Source of the DNA: Streptomyces sp. TLI_235
GTDB lineage: Bacteria; Actinomycetota; Actinomycetes; Streptomycetales; Streptomycetaceae
Assembly (NCBI GenBank): GCA_002300355.1
Contig: NSGV01000001.1
Coordinates: 3,906,001 to 3,970,000, forward strand
DNA: 64,000 nt
Direction of reading: 5' to 3'
Shown here in pieces: positions 16,772 through 26,090 of this stretch (the stretch's first letter is position 1; every line of letters starts with the position of its first letter). The translations under genes were made by a program, and so were the position numbers. Below the pieces are notes generated by a model, which made no database searches, was not told the DNA's origin, and was given only the letters and a program-made list of their open reading frames with translations.

Positions 16772-17649
16772 GGACGGGCCCCGGCCGGAGGCCCGCGGGC
16801 GTACCGATGCGGGCCGCGGCGACCGGTGCGGCGCTGCTCGCTCTGGCCGGGTGCGGCGGGGGATCGGGCGGCACGGCCGCCCCGGCCCTCACCCCGCCCC
16901 CGCTCGGAACGCCCACCGCCCCGGCCTCGGGGCGCGAGGGGATGCTGGCCCTCCCGCTGTCCGCCTACGGGACGGACCGCGAGCAGGACGCCCGTCGGCA
17001 GCAGGCGGTCCGCGCGCTGACCGCCGACTGCATGCACACGGCCGGCTGGGCGGACTTCACCCGGGACGACGCGCTGGACAGCGGGGGCGCGGTCCCGGAC
17101 GCGGCGGCGCTGCCGGCCGGCGCCTTCGGCTACCTGCGGGCCGAGGTCGCCGCCGTCCAGGGCTTCCACGGGCCGACGGCGGCGGCCCCGGCGCGCACGC
17201 CGAGACCGCCGGCCTCCGAGGCGGAGGGCACGGCGGCCCAGGAGTGCGTGAAGAAGGCGCTGACCGCCGTCCGGCCGGCCGACACCTCCGGGTCGGAGCT
17301 GGTGAACACGCTGTTCGGGCAGTCGCTGGACGCCACCGGCCGGGACGCCCGGGTGGTCGGGGCCACCCGGGCCTGGTCGGCCTGCATGAAGGACGCGGGG
17401 TTCGCCGAGGCGAGCCCGGACGGCCTGGTGGCCCGCTACCACGGCCCCGGCCGGCCGACCGCCGAGGAACTGGCCGCCGCCACCGCGGACGAGCGCTGCA
17501 CCGCGGCCGGCAACCTGGCCGGGGTCTGGTTCGCGGTGCTGGCCGGCTACCAGCGGCAGCTGATCGACGCCAACCAGGAGCGGCTGGCGGCCTACCGGAA
17601 GTCGCTGGCCGAGCAGACGGCGGAGCTCACCCGGCTCGCCGGGTCCTGA
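16768..17649 (+). CDS. putative lipoprotein
   Basis: The GTG at 16768 overlaps the preceding stop codon (GTGA). The 293-residue precursor has a lipobox ALAGC in MRAAATGAALLALAGCGGG, preceded by a short basic stretch, so it should be anchored outside the membrane by a lipidated cysteine. The rest is alanine-rich with paired cysteines (TADCMHTAGW, AQECVKKAL, WSACMKDAGF, DERCTAAG), suggesting disulfides. I recognise no enzyme domain. Coupling to an XRE regulator is the only functional hint. Confidence 0.8.
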   Translation: MRTGPGRRPAGVPMRAAATGAALLALAGCGGGSGGTAAPALTPPPLGTPTAPASGREGMLALPLSAYGTDREQDARRQQAVRALTADCMHTAGWADFTRDDALDSGGAVPDAAALPAGAFGYLRAEVAAVQGFHGPTAAAPARTPRPPASEAEGTAAQECVKKALTAVRPADTSGSELVNTLFGQSLDATGRDARVVGATRAWSACMKDAGFAEASPDGLVARYHGPGRPTAEELAAATADERCTAAGNLAGVWFAVLAGYQRQLIDANQERLAAYRKSLAEQTAELTRLAGS

Positions 17650-17654
17650 CCAGG

Positions 17655-17679
17655 GCCGGCCGGGGCGGGCCCGGCCGGC
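17655..17679. terminator. bidirectional hairpin between lipoprotein gene and clpB
   Basis: GCCGGCCGGG pairs perfectly with CCCGGCCGGC around GCGGG, between two convergent stop codons. Confidence 0.75.
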
Positions 17680-17685
17680 GGGGGG

Positions 17686-20289
17686 TCACTTCACCAGTGA
17701 GGGCTTCGGCCCGACCGACAGCCGGTCGTGCTCCTCGTCCCGGTCGACCAGCACCGTGTCGCCGTCGTGCACCCGGCCGGAGAGGATCTCCTTCGCCAGC
17801 TGGTCGCCGATCGCGGACTGGACCAGGCGGCGCAGCGGCCGGGCGCCGTAGGCCGGGTCGTAGCCGGTGATCGCCAGCCAGTCCCGGGCGGCCGGGGTGA
17901 CCTCCAGGGCGAGCCTGCGGTCGTGCAGCCGCTCGGAGAGCCGCGACACCTGCAGGTCGACGATCCGGCTGAGCTCGCCGGTGCCCAGCGGGTCGAAGAC
18001 CACGATGTCGTCGAGCCGGTTGAGGAACTCCGGCTTGAAGGCGGTGCGGACCGTCTCCAGGACGAGTTCCTTCTTCCGCTCGTCCGGCGTGGCCGGGTCG
18101 ACCAGGAACTGGCTGCCCAGGTTCGAGGTCAGGATGAGGATCGCGTTGCGGAAGTCCACGGTGCGGCCCTGGCCGTCGGTGAGCCGGCCGTCGTCCAGCA
18201 CCTGGAGCAGCACGTCGAAGACCTCCGGGTGGGCCTTCTCCACCTCGTCCAGCAGCACCACGCTGTACGGGCGGCGCCGGACGGCCTCGGTGAGCTGGCC
18301 GCCCTCCTCGTAGCCGACGTACCCGGGCGGGGCGCCGACCAGGCGGGAGACCGAGTGCTTCTCGCCGTACTCGCTCATGTCGATGCGGACCATCGCCCGC
18401 TCGTCGTCGAAGAGGAAGTCGGCCAGCGCCTTGGCGAGTTCGGTCTTGCCGACGCCGGTCGGGCCGAGGAACAGGAAGGAGCCGGTCGGCCGGTCCGGGT
18501 CGGCGATGCCGGAGCGGGTGCGGCGCACCGCGTCCGAGACGGCCTCGACGGCCTCGGCCTGGCCGATCAGGCGGCGGCCGATCTCCTCCTCCATCCGCAG
18601 CAGCTTGGCGCTCTCGCCCTCCATCAGCCGGCCGGCCGGGATGCCCGTCCAGGACGCGACCACGTCGGCCACGTCGTCCGGGCCGACCTGCTCCTTGACC
18701 ATGGAGGCGGTCGGCTCGTCCGCCGCGCGGTCCTGCGCCTCGGCGAGTTCGCGCTCGGCGGCCGGGATCTCGGCGTACATCAGCTTCGAGGCGCGCTCGA
18801 AGTCGCCGTCGCGCTGGGCCCGTTCGAGGCCACCGCGGAGGTCGTCCAGGCGCTCCTTGAGCTCGCCGACCCGGTTGAGGGACTTCTTCTCCTGCTCCCA
18901 CCGGGCGGTGAGGACGCTCAAGTGCTCCTGCTTGTCGGCGAGATCGCGGCGCAGCCGGGCGAGCCGGTCGACCGAGGCCGGGTCGGACTCCTTCTCCAGT
19001 GCGAGCTCCTCCATCCGCAACCGGTCGACGGCGCGCTGGAGTTCGTCGATCTCGACGGGTGAGGAGTCGATCTCCATGCGCAGCCGGGAGGCGGCCTCGT
19101 CGACCAGGTCGATGGCCTTGTCCGGCAGGAAGCGGGCGGTGATGTAGCGGTTGGACAGGGTGGCCGCGGCGACCAGCGCCGCGTCCGAGATCTCCACCTT
19201 GTGGTGCGCCTCGTAGCGGCCCTTGAGGCCGCGCAGGATGGCGATGGTGTCCTCGACCGAGGGCTCGCCGACCATGACCTGCTGGAAGCGGCGCTCCAGG
19301 GCCGGATCCTTCTCGATCCGCTCGCGGTACTCGTCGAGGGTGGTCGCGCCGACCATCCGCAGCTCGCCGCGGGCGAGCATCGGCTTGAGCATGTTGCCGG
19401 CGTCCATCGCGGAGTCGCCGCCGGCGCCCGCGCCGACCATGGTGTGCAGCTCGTCGATGAAGGTGATGACCTGGCCGTCGCTGTCCTTGATGTCGCTCAG
19501 GACGGCCTTCAGGCGCTCCTCGAACTCGCCGCGGAACTTCGCGCCGGCCACCATCGCGGAGAGGTCCAGCGCGACCAGGCGCTTGCCGCGCAGAGACTCG
19601 GGCACGTCGCCGGCGACGATCCGCTGGGCGAGGCCCTCGACGACGGCCGTCTTGCCGACGCCGGGCTCGCCGATCAGCACCGGGTTGTTCTTGGTGCGGC
19701 GGGACAGCACCTGGACGACCCGGCGGATCTCGGTGTCCCGGCCGATCACCGGGTCGAGCTTGCCGTCGCGGGCGGCCTGGGTGAGGTCGGTGCCGTACTT
19801 CTGCAGCGCCTTGTAGGTGCCCTCCGGGTCCTGCGAGGTGACCCGGGCGCTGCCGCGGACGTCCTTGAACGCCGCCAGCAGGGCCTTGGCGGTGGCGCCC
19901 TGCTGCTTGAGCAGCTCGGCGACCGCGCCGCCCTCGGCGGCGAGGCCCACCATCAGGTGCTCGGTGGAGAGGTACTGGTCGTCCAGGTCCGCGGCGCGCT
20001 TGCCGGCCTCCTGCAGCACGGCCAGGGTGTCGCGGGCCAGCTGCGGGGCGGCCACGGTCGAGCCCTGCGCGGTGGGCAGGGCGGCGAACTGCTGGCGGGC
20101 GGCGGCGGTGGTCCGGGCGGGATCCGCGCCGACGGCCTCCAGCAGCGGGCGGGCGATGCCCTCGGGCTGCTCCAGCAGCGCCAGCAGGACGTGCACCGGC
20201 TTGACGTCCGGGTGTCCTGCGGCGCTGGCCTGCCGGATCGCGGCGGACAGGGCGTCCTGCGTCTTGCTGGTGAACTTGCCGGCATCCAC
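17686..20289 (-). CDS. clpB: ATP-dependent disaggregase ClpB
   Basis: The 867-residue Hsp100 protein rescues aggregated proteins together with DnaK. It has the N-terminal Clp domain (residues 1-145) and a first AAA module with Walker A GEPGVGKT at 207-214 and Walker [11 protein letters not shown] coiled-coil middle domain covers about 405-530 ([21 protein letters not shown]). The second AAA module has [14 protein letters not shown] and [14 protein letters not shown]. Everything is intact and of normal length. The start is GTG 20289, ten bases after AAGGAG. A HAIR operator upstream puts it under HspR together with dnaK. Confidence 0.98.
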   Translation of the reverse strand: MDAGKFTSKTQDALSAAIRQASAAGHPDVKPVHVLLALLEQPEGIARPLLEAVGADPARTTAAARQQFAALPTAQGSTVAAPQLARDTLAVLQEAGKRAADLDDQYLSTEHLMVGLAAEGGAVAELLKQQGATAKALLAAFKDVRGSARVTSQDPEGTYKALQKYGTDLTQAARDGKLDPVIGRDTEIRRVVQVLSRRTKNNPVLIGEPGVGKTAVVEGLAQRIVAGDVPESLRGKRLVALDLSAMVAGAKFRGEFEERLKAVLSDIKDSDGQVITFIDELHTMVGAGAGGDSAMDAGNMLKPMLARGELRMVGATTLDEYRERIEKDPALERRFQQVMVGEPSVEDTIAILRGLKGRYEAHHKVEISDAALVAAATLSNRYITARFLPDKAIDLVDEAASRLRMEIDSSPVEIDELQRAVDRLRMEELALEKESDPASVDRLARLRRDLADKQEHLSVLTARWEQEKKSLNRVGELKERLDDLRGGLERAQRDGDFERASKLMYAEIPAAERELAEAQDRAADEPTASMVKEQVGPDDVADVVASWTGIPAGRLMEGESAKLLRMEEEIGRRLIGQAEAVEAVSDAVRRTRSGIADPDRPTGSFLFLGPTGVGKTELAKALADFLFDDERAMVRIDMSEYGEKHSVSRLVGAPPGYVGYEEGGQLTEAVRRRPYSVVLLDEVEKAHPEVFDVLLQVLDDGRLTDGQGRTVDFRNAILILTSNLGSQFLVDPATPDERKKELVLETVRTAFKPEFLNRLDDIVVFDPLGTGELSRIVDLQVSRLSERLHDRRLALEVTPAARDWLAITGYDPAYGARPLRRLVQSAIGDQLAKEILSGRVHDGDTVLVDRDEEHDRLSVGPKPSLVK

Positions 20290-20344
20290 TGGTGGCGTGC
20301 TCCTTCCGAGCGGGTCGAGATCTGCCTAGTACAGCATCCAGTAA

Positions 20345-20365
20345 GTTGAGTCTATTCCGCTCAAC
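20345..20365 (-). promoter_or_regulatory. HAIR operator (HspR binding) of clpB
   Basis: GTTGAGT (20345-20351) and GCTCAAC (20359-20365) form an inverted repeat with seven bases between. This fits the HAIR consensus CTTGAGT-N7-ACTCAAG apart from the outer bases. It lies upstream of clpB and overlaps a plausible promoter (TAGACT-N17-TACTAG on the minus strand). Confidence 0.85.
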
Positions 20366-20404
20366 TTTCGGAGTCCAGTGGGTACCGGACCCGTCACCGG
20401 CTGT

Positions 20405-21319
20405 TCATCCCCGCCGGGTCGGCTCCCGGGTCAGCCCGAGCAGCAACCTGGCCGGTCCGGTCGGTCGGCGGCCGACCGGCCACACCGCCCGCAGCGGCCG
20501 GTGCAGGTCCAGCCCCTCCACCGGCACGGCCACCAGGCGCCGGGTGGCCAGCTCCTCCATCACGGCCAGCTCGGAGAGGCAGACCGGCCCGGCGCCGGTC
20601 ATCGCCGCCGCCTTCAGCGCCGTGGACGAGGCCAGCTCCAGCCGGGGCGGCGCCGTCCCGCCGTGCGGCGCGAGCGCCAGGTCCAGCACCTCGCGGGTGC
20701 CCGAGCCGGGCTCCCGCAGTACCAGCGGGGTGGCCGCCAGCTCGTCCGCGGTGAGCGGTCTGCGGCGGCGGGCCCAGGGATGTTCCGGCGCCACCACCAC
20801 GACGAGCCGGTCGGCGGCCACCACCGCGCCGGAGAGCCCCGGCGGGGTGCCCGTCCCCTCCACGAAGCCGAGGTCGGCGTCGCCGGCCAGGACGTGCGCC
20901 GCGACGTCCGCCGAGTTCGCCGTCCGCAGCGTCACCGCGGTGTCCGGACTCGCCTTGTTCAGCGCCAGCAGCCACCCCGGCATGAGGTACTCGGCGACCG
21001 TCAGGCTCGCCACCACCACCAGCCGGGCGTCCCGGCGGCCGCGCAGGGCGTCGATCCCGGCGTCCAGCGCCTGCGCCGCCTCCACCACGCTGCGGGCCCA
21101 CTCGACCACCAGCAGCCCGGCCTCGGTGGGCCGCGAGCCGCGCGGCGAGCGCTCCAGCAGGGCGACCCCGATCTGCCGTTCCATGCCGCGGATCCGGGCG
21201 CTCGCGGCGGGCTGGCTCACCCCGAGCTCCGCGGCGGCCCGGCCCACGCTGCCCAGCCGGGCCACCGCCAGCAGGAGCTCCAGCGCGCCGATGTCGGGGA
21301 CCCGCGAGGAGAGAGGCAT
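20405..21319 (-). CDS. LysR-family regulator
   Basis: The 304-residue protein has an N-terminal winged HTH (LELLLAVARLGSVGRAAAELGVSQPAASARIRGMERQIGVALLERSPRGSRPTEAG, residues 13-67). An effector-binding domain follows (LVVVASLTVAEYLMPGWL, DLGFVEGTG, LVLREPGSGTREVLD). The GSGTR stretch is typical of CysB/CbbR-like members that respond to sulfur or small-acid metabolites. It is divergent from the TDT transporter gene with about 70 bp between, so it most likely controls that transporter. Confidence 0.93.
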   Translation of the reverse strand: MPLSSRVPDIGALELLLAVARLGSVGRAAAELGVSQPAASARIRGMERQIGVALLERSPRGSRPTEAGLLVVEWARSVVEAAQALDAGIDALRGRRDARLVVVASLTVAEYLMPGWLLALNKASPDTAVTLRTANSADVAAHVLAGDADLGFVEGTGTPPGLSGAVVAADRLVVVVAPEHPWARRRRPLTADELAATPLVLREPGSGTREVLDLALAPHGGTAPPRLELASSTALKAAAMTGAGPVCLSELAVMEELATRRLVAVPVEGLDLHRPLRAVWPVGRRPTGPARLLLGLTREPTRRG

Positions 21320-21389
21320 ACAGCCAGGTTATGTCCTCATAGATCGCGGGCGGCTACCGGCCGCGCGGCCCCGGACGGAGGCTGCTGCC

Positions 21390-22553
21390 ATGGCCACCCT
21401 CACCGCTCCCGCCGCCGGCAGTGCCGCCGTGCCGCTCCCCGTCCCCGTGCCGCCCCCCGAGCCGCCCCCGGCCCGGCCGGGCCTCGGCCGGCTCGGTCCG
21501 AACTGGTACGCCGCGGTCATGGGCACCGCGATCGTCGCCACCGGCGCGGCCGCCCTGCCGGTGGGCCTGCCGGGGCGGACGGGCTTCGCGGCGGCTGTCT
21601 GGCTGGCCGCGGCGGCGGCGCTGGCGGCGGTCGCGGCGGCCCGGGCGGTCCAGCTCGTGCGGCACCCCGGCACCTTCCGGGCCCAGCTGCTGGACCAGCC
21701 CGCCACCGCGGTCTTCCAGGGCTGTCCGCCGATGGCGCTGCTCGCCGTCGGGCACGCCACTCTGGTGGCGGGCGCCCCGGTCGTCGGCGGCCGCGCCGCC
21801 GTCGCCGCCGACCTCGTGCTCTGGTGCGCCGGGACGCTGTACGCGGTCGCCGTCGCCGCCGGCATCCCGTATCTGATGATCACCCGGCACCGGCTCCCGG
21901 TGCGCGCGGCCGACCCGACCTGGTTGCTGCCCGCGGTCGCGCCGCTGGTCGCCGCCTCGGCCGGCTCGGCGCTGGTCCCGCACCTGGCGCAGCCCTGGCG
22001 GCCGGTGCTGCTGTACACGGGCTGCGGGCTGCTCGGGGCCGGGCTGCTCGGGGTGGGGCTCCTGCTGCCGGTGGTCTTCGCCGGCCTGCTGCAGGGGCGG
22101 CTCCCGCTGGTGCTGACCCCGTCGCTCTTCCTCGTCCTCGGTCCGCTGGGGCAGTCCGCCACCGCGGCCGGCGGGCTGGCCGACGCCGCCGGCGCGGCGG
22201 CCCCCGCGCTCGCCGGCCCGGGCCGGGCGCTCTCGGTGCTGTACGGCGTCGCGGTGCTCGGCTTCGCCCTGCTGTGGCTCTGCCCGGCGGCGGCCGCGAA
22301 CCTGCGCGCCCTGCGCGCCGGGATGCCGTTCGCGATGACCTGGTGGGCCTTCACCTTCCCTGTGGGCACCCTGGTGACCGGCTTCGCCGCACTGGCCCGG
22401 CACACCGGCTTCGGCGGCTTCGGCGGTCTCTCCGCGGGCCTGTACGCCCTGCTGCTCGGCGCCTGGGCGGTGGCCGCGACGCGCACCGTGGCCGGGCTCC
22501 CGGTGATGTGGCGGGCGGCGGCCCGGGCGGCGGAGCCGGCCCGGAATCCCTGA
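21390..22553 (+). CDS. TDT family transporter (TehA/malate/sulfite-exporter type)
   Basis: ATG 21390 follows GGACGGAGG. The 387-residue protein has a proline-rich N-terminus and then about ten membrane helices. The first reads LGPNWYAAVMGTAIVATGAAALP, which matches the start of tellurite-resistance/dicarboxylate (TDT) carriers; FAMTWWAFTFPVGTLVTGF near residue 315 is also characteristic. Family members export sulfite, malate or tellurite-related anions. The divergent LysR regulator with a CysB-like effector pattern favours sulfite or another sulfur oxyanion, but this is inference. Confidence 0.88.
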   Translation: MATLTAPAAGSAAVPLPVPVPPPEPPPARPGLGRLGPNWYAAVMGTAIVATGAAALPVGLPGRTGFAAAVWLAAAAALAAVAAARAVQLVRHPGTFRAQLLDQPATAVFQGCPPMALLAVGHATLVAGAPVVGGRAAVAADLVLWCAGTLYAVAVAAGIPYLMITRHRLPVRAADPTWLLPAVAPLVAASAGSALVPHLAQPWRPVLLYTGCGLLGAGLLGVGLLLPVVFAGLLQGRLPLVLTPSLFLVLGPLGQSATAAGGLADAAGAAAPALAGPGRALSVLYGVAVLGFALLWLCPAAAANLRALRAGMPFAMTWWAFTFPVGTLVTGFAALARHTGFGGFGGLSAGLYALLLGAWAVAATRTVAGLPVMWRAAARAAEPARNP

Positions 22554-22905
22554 TCCGCCGGCCGTCCCGCCCGTCCGATACCTTCCGCGACGTGGCGGGG
22601 AACACATCGCGCGGCGATTTGCGATTTTCTCCGCGCGGGCCTTCCGGCGGGGCCGGTGCGGACGGTCGGAATCCGGTCCCGGATGCTCGGTGCACGAATC
22701 CCTCGGCGGCCATTCCCGGATTTACGGGCAGGCGTCCGGAGGGTGGTGGCACGCGGTGCCACCCGCCGGCCGCCGCCCAGGTCGGAGCCGCTGCGGCAGG
22801 CGCGGCCGAACCGGACAGGTGTACGATCCCGCACCCCGGGGGAGGTGGCCGGGCGAATTCCCCCGCAGGGGGGGATCGGCCGTGTGGAGGGCTCACGGAC
22901 ACCGA

Positions 22906-23061
22906 ATGAACGTTTGGTGGGCACCGCACCCCGCTCGGACACCCCGGATGTCCTGCGGACCGGAGATTTCCGTTCCGTCGCGCGGGTCGGAGACTGCAAG
23001 TTCCTGCACTTGCGGAAACCTGCAGGCGGTGGACACTTGTGACTCGGCCGTCACGCTGTGA
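22906..23061 (+). CDS. candidate 51-residue Cys-rich peptide (speculative)
   Basis: ATG 22906 is preceded by GGAGGG about 12 bases upstream. The 51-residue product starts MNVWWAPHP and ends with a Ser/Thr/Cys-rich tail (ETASSCTCGNLQAVDTCDSAVTL, written here in part as SSCTCG and DTCDS). The tail resembles a modified-peptide precursor core, but no modifying enzyme is in the window. G or C occupies about 73% of third codon positions, low for this genome, though the nearby peptide gene at 26429 is also low. It could equally be non-coding. Confidence 0.3.
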   Translation: MNVWWAPHPARTPRMSCGPEISVPSRGSETASSCTCGNLQAVDTCDSAVTL

Positions 23062-23272
23062 GGGTGGAACCACGCCAGCCGTCCGGGCAACCGCAGCCCG
23101 AGGACGGTGACTTGCTCTTCAGTGTGGGTGGTGGTGCATCCGCGCCGCCACCACGGGGGGAAGAGCGCCGGCCGGGACGCCATGTGTGGTGATGGCCCCC
23201 GAAACCGGACCCGGCGAGGCGTTGCTGCTCCGCCTCGCAGGAAGCGCCATCGGCAACGGCGTGACATGACGG

Positions 23273-23314
23273 GTCCCCCGGCTCGGCGCGCTCCTGCGCG
23301 CCGAGCCGGGGGAC
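23273..23314. terminator. perfect 19-bp hairpin
   Basis: GTCCCCCGGCTCGGCGCGC pairs with its exact complement around a TCCT loop. It looks like a strong terminator, yet no recognised gene ends just before it on either strand. It may end an unrecognised transcript from 22554-23272 or act on the leader of the regulator at 23409. Confidence 0.65.
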
Positions 23315-23408
23315 ACGTCGAACCGGGGTACCGAATCCCTCCCGATCCGAACTTGTTGAGATCATGATCCGACATCGAGGGGAAAGTTCGGCAGGGAGAG
23401 TTTCTTAG

Positions 23409-24383
23409 GTGGCTGCGGAACCGATGGACCGGGGCGCCGGACTGCCCGACGAGGCGGGCCGTGGGCTCTACCTCGCCGTCCTCTCACAGGGCGGCCGGAT
23501 TCCGCTGTCCACCGTCCCCGAACGGGACCGGGCCGCGGTCGACCAGCTCGTCGCGGTCGGCCTGCTCGTGCCCAACCCGATCGACGGCGCCTATGTGGCG
23601 GTCAGCCCGCGCGCGGTCGGCGAGCGGATCGGCTCGGAGATGCGCTCCGCCGCCGCGGACCTGCTCTGGCGGGCCGAACGGCTCGGCGCCGATCTCGACC
23701 CCCTCACCCGCGCCTACGACTCGCTGCCCCGGCAGAGCGACGACCCGCAGCGCGCCACCTACGTCGACGGCCGCGAACGCATCCGCCACCGGATCGCCGA
23801 ACTCGTCTCCGACTGCAAACAGGAGATGCTCACCACCCAGCCCGGCCCCCGGCAGCCGGCCACCATCACCCTCGCCCGCGCGCAGGACCTCGCCCTGGTG
23901 CAGCGCGGCGCCCGGATGCGCACCCTCTACCAGCCGCAGGTGCTCGCCGAGCCCTGGACGCTCGGCTACGCCGCCGAACTCACCGAGCAGGGCGCCGGAC
24001 TGCGCGTCCTGGACGAGCCCTTCGAGCGGATGCTGATCATCGACCGGTCGGTCGCGGTGGTGCCCGCCGCCGACGACTACAGCCGCGCCGCCTTCATCTC
24101 CGACCCGGCGGCCGTCGCCTTCCTGGTCAAGAGCTTCGAACGCGACTGGTCCCGCGCCGACGTCGTCCAGTGGGCCGAGGTCGACGCCCCCGCCGTCGCC
24201 GCCTCCGCCGCCAACCGGGTCGGCCGGCTGCTCGCCCAGGGCCTCACCCAGCGCGCCGTCGCCACCCGGCTGGGGCTCAGCGAGCGCACCGTCGCCGGGC
24301 ACATCTCCCGGCTGCGCGAGAAGTACGGCGCCCAGACGCTCTTCCAGCTCGGCTGGCTGATGCGGGGGAGCCGCCGTGACTGA
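23409..24383 (+). CDS. TrmB/LuxR-type regulator A
   Basis: The GTG at 23409 follows GGGAGAG; ATG 23424 is an alternative. The 324-residue protein has an N-terminal winged-helix-like region (residues 15-70, LYLAVLSQGGRIPLSTVPERD). A middle sensor-like domain reads RMRTLYQPQVL, ERMLIIDRSVAVVPAADDYSRAAFISDPAAVAFLVKSFERDW. The C-terminal LuxR-type HTH reads VGRLLAQGLTQRAVATRLGLSERTVAGHISRLREKYGAQTLFQLGW. The same three-part layout occurs in the genes at 24482 and 26675, so these are paralogues. Such proteins are widespread in Streptomyces, often near peptide or antibiotic genes. The ligand is unknown. Confidence 0.85.
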   Translation: MAAEPMDRGAGLPDEAGRGLYLAVLSQGGRIPLSTVPERDRAAVDQLVAVGLLVPNPIDGAYVAVSPRAVGERIGSEMRSAAADLLWRAERLGADLDPLTRAYDSLPRQSDDPQRATYVDGRERIRHRIAELVSDCKQEMLTTQPGPRQPATITLARAQDLALVQRGARMRTLYQPQVLAEPWTLGYAAELTEQGAGLRVLDEPFERMLIIDRSVAVVPAADDYSRAAFISDPAAVAFLVKSFERDWSRADVVQWAEVDAPAVAASAANRVGRLLAQGLTQRAVATRLGLSERTVAGHISRLREKYGAQTLFQLGWLMRGSRRD

Positions 24384-24481
24384 CCGTCCCCGTCCGGCGG
24401 AACCGCGCCTGACATGTCCTGTGACGTTTTCCGCTCGCAGACGCTCTTTCACCATGGGACGGTCACAGCGGGGAGAGCGGC

Positions 24482-25462
24482 ATGGCTGACAACGGCGCGG
24501 GAGCGCTCCCGAACGAGCGGGAACGGGCCCTCTACCGGGCCGTCCTGGGCCAGGGCGGCCGGGTGATGTTCCGCGACGCCCTCGCGGAGGACCCGGAGGC
24601 GGTGCTCCGGCTGGTCGAACTGGGCTTCCTGGTGCACCACGCCGAGGACGCCTCGCTCACCGCGGTCAATCCGCGGACCGTCAGCGACCGGCTCAGCGCC
24701 GAACTGCGCTCGGCCGGCACCCGGATGCTGCTGCGCGCCGAGGAGATGCCCGGCGCGGTGGAGGACCTCGCCCAGGCCTACGACTCCACCCCGCCCAGGG
24801 TGGACCGCACCGGCGAGGTCCAGCACGTGCACGGCTTCGGGCAGATCCGGCACCGCATCCTGCAGCTGGAGGCGGACGCCCGCGAGGAGGGGCTGGCAAT
24901 CCAGCCCGGCGGCGCCCGCCCGGCCGGACACCTGACGGCCGGACTGGACCGCGCCCGGGCCTTCCTGGCACGCGGGGCCTCGCTGCGCACGGTCTACCAC
25001 CCCGGCGCGCGGCTGGACGAGGCGACCGCCGGCTACGCCGCCGACCTCACCGAGCTCGGCGCCCGGTTCCGCATCCTCGCCGAACCCTTCACCCGGATGC
25101 TGGTCTTCGACCGCCGGATCGCGGTGATCCCCGCCGCGGCCGACAACAGCACCGCGGCCTTCGTCGAGGACCCGGCGGTGGTCGGGTACCTGGTGGGCGT
25201 CTTCGAGCGCGACTGGGAGCGCGCCGAGCGGGTGCAGTGGCGGACCGCCCCGCAGGACGGCGGCGGCCTGCCGGTGCACGAGCAGGTCGGCCGACTGCTG
25301 GCACAGGGGCTGACCCAGCGCACCGTCGCGAGCCGTCTCGGCCTCGGCGAGCGGACGGTGGCCGCCCACATCGCCCGGCTGCGCGAGCTCTACGGCGCGG
25401 AGACGCTCTTCCAGCTCGGCTGGCAGATGCGTGCCGACACGGCCGAGGAGCGCCCGGAGTGA
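24482..25462 (+). CDS. TrmB/LuxR-type regulator B
   Basis: ATG 24482 follows GGGGAGAG. The 326-residue protein is clearly a paralogue of regulator A. It has an N-terminal winged helix (ALYRAVLGQGGRVMFRDALAEDPEAV), a middle domain with LRTVYHPGARLD and FTRMLVFDRRIAVIPAAADNSTAAFVEDPAVVGYLVGVFERDWE, and a C-terminal HTH GLTQRTVASRLGLGERTVAAHIARLRELYGAETLFQLGW. It is 98 bp after regulator A on the same strand. The gap holds CTGTGAC (24419) and GTCACAG (24462) as inverted half sites that could be an operator. It is tail-to-tail with the deoxyribosyltransferase-like gene. Confidence 0.85.
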   Translation: MADNGAGALPNERERALYRAVLGQGGRVMFRDALAEDPEAVLRLVELGFLVHHAEDASLTAVNPRTVSDRLSAELRSAGTRMLLRAEEMPGAVEDLAQAYDSTPPRVDRTGEVQHVHGFGQIRHRILQLEADAREEGLAIQPGGARPAGHLTAGLDRARAFLARGASLRTVYHPGARLDEATAGYAADLTELGARFRILAEPFTRMLVFDRRIAVIPAAADNSTAAFVEDPAVVGYLVGVFERDWERAERVQWRTAPQDGGGLPVHEQVGRLLAQGLTQRTVASRLGLGERTVAAHIARLRELYGAETLFQLGWQMRADTAEERPE

Positions 25463-25469
25463 CGTCGCG

Positions 25470-26090
25470 TCAGCCGGTGGCGATCCCCGGGGACCAGTAG
25501 CCGAAGGAGTCGCCCTTCGACTGCCGCGGCACCGGGAACTGCTCGCCCGGGGCGGTCCAGAATCCCTCGCGCAGCGACAGCGCCATGCCGGCCCAGTCCA
25601 GCGCCGTCTCCACGGTGTGCTGCAGGGCGTCCTGCGACCAGCTGTCGTCGAACACCAGCGGCAGCACCGGGGCGACCTGCTCGATGGTCGCGATCAGCGG
25701 GTTGTGCGTGATCGCCTCGTCCACCAGCAGCACGATCGGCTTGCGCAGCGCCGACGCCCAGCCCAGCTCCAGGCTGACACCGGCCGACAGCGGCGCGCCG
25801 ACGTAGGCGAAGACCAGGTCCGCGGTCTGCAGGGCCCGGAAGTCGGAGGGCACCCGCGGCTCGGGGGCGCGGCCGGCCACCGTCCAGGCGTCGCTGTGGT
25901 GGGCGCTGTAGACCGCGGCGCCGCTGCGCAGCAGGGTGGTCCGCAGGGTGGTCAGCCGGGTGCGGCTGGCCAGCGTCACCACGCTGTCGGCCGGACCGGT
26001 GAGCCGCATGAGCGGCGCGGCCAGGAAGACCCGTGCGCGCCGGCCCTCGGAGCTCTGGGCGGTGCGATGGCGCAGGTAGGGCTCACTCAT
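25470..26090 (-). CDS. nucleoside 2-deoxyribosyltransferase-like protein
   Basis: ATG 26090 (MSEPYLRHRT) is chosen; the longer frame upstream lacks coding character. The 206-residue product has RVFLAAPLM near residue 19, SGAAVYSAHH near 60, then FRALQTADLVFAYVGAPLSAGVSLELGWASALRKPIVLLVD. These are the hallmarks of the nucleoside 2-deoxyribosyltransferase fold: a glutamate in the SLELG helix, and ADLV-A and KPI-LLV strands. Characterised members swap bases on deoxynucleosides or hydrolyse nucleotides. Distant ones serve in signalling or defence. Its place between the regulators and the secreted peptide gene, divergent from the latter, suggests a part in the same system. Confidence 0.75.
   Translation of the reverse strand: MSEPYLRHRTAQSSEGRRARVFLAAPLMRLTGPADSVVTLASRTRLTTLRTTLLRSGAAVYSAHHSDAWTVAGRAPEPRVPSDFRALQTADLVFAYVGAPLSAGVSLELGWASALRKPIVLLVDEAITHNPLIATIEQVAPVLPLVFDDSWSQDALQHTVETALDWAGMALSLREGFWTAPGEQFPVPRQSKGDSFGYWSPGIATG

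Larger units (their letters stand above)
22554..23408. other. long intergenic stretch before the regulator island
   Basis: This 855-base gap has no ORF with normal streptomycete codon use. It is lower in G+C than its neighbours. It holds one candidate short ORF (22906-23061), a foldable segment at 23079-23107 (CCGTCC...GGACGG with GGGC/GCCC inside), and a perfect 19-bp hairpin at 23273-23314. It also holds the promoter of the regulator at 23409. It may contain a small RNA or a peptide gene. Confidence 0.5.

Noticed and set aside
23041..23272. Riboswitch-like segment upstream of regulator A
   Set aside because: Some stems can be drawn (23079-23107), but I could not match the conserved bases of the cyclic-di-AMP, cobalamin or other known riboswitch classes.
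25470..26090. The string SDAWT inside the deoxyribosyltransferase-like protein, similar to DSAWT of the peptide
   Set aside because: It lies in the middle of a folded domain (AHHSDAWTVAG), where an HH-x-W pattern is expected for the family; most likely coincidence.
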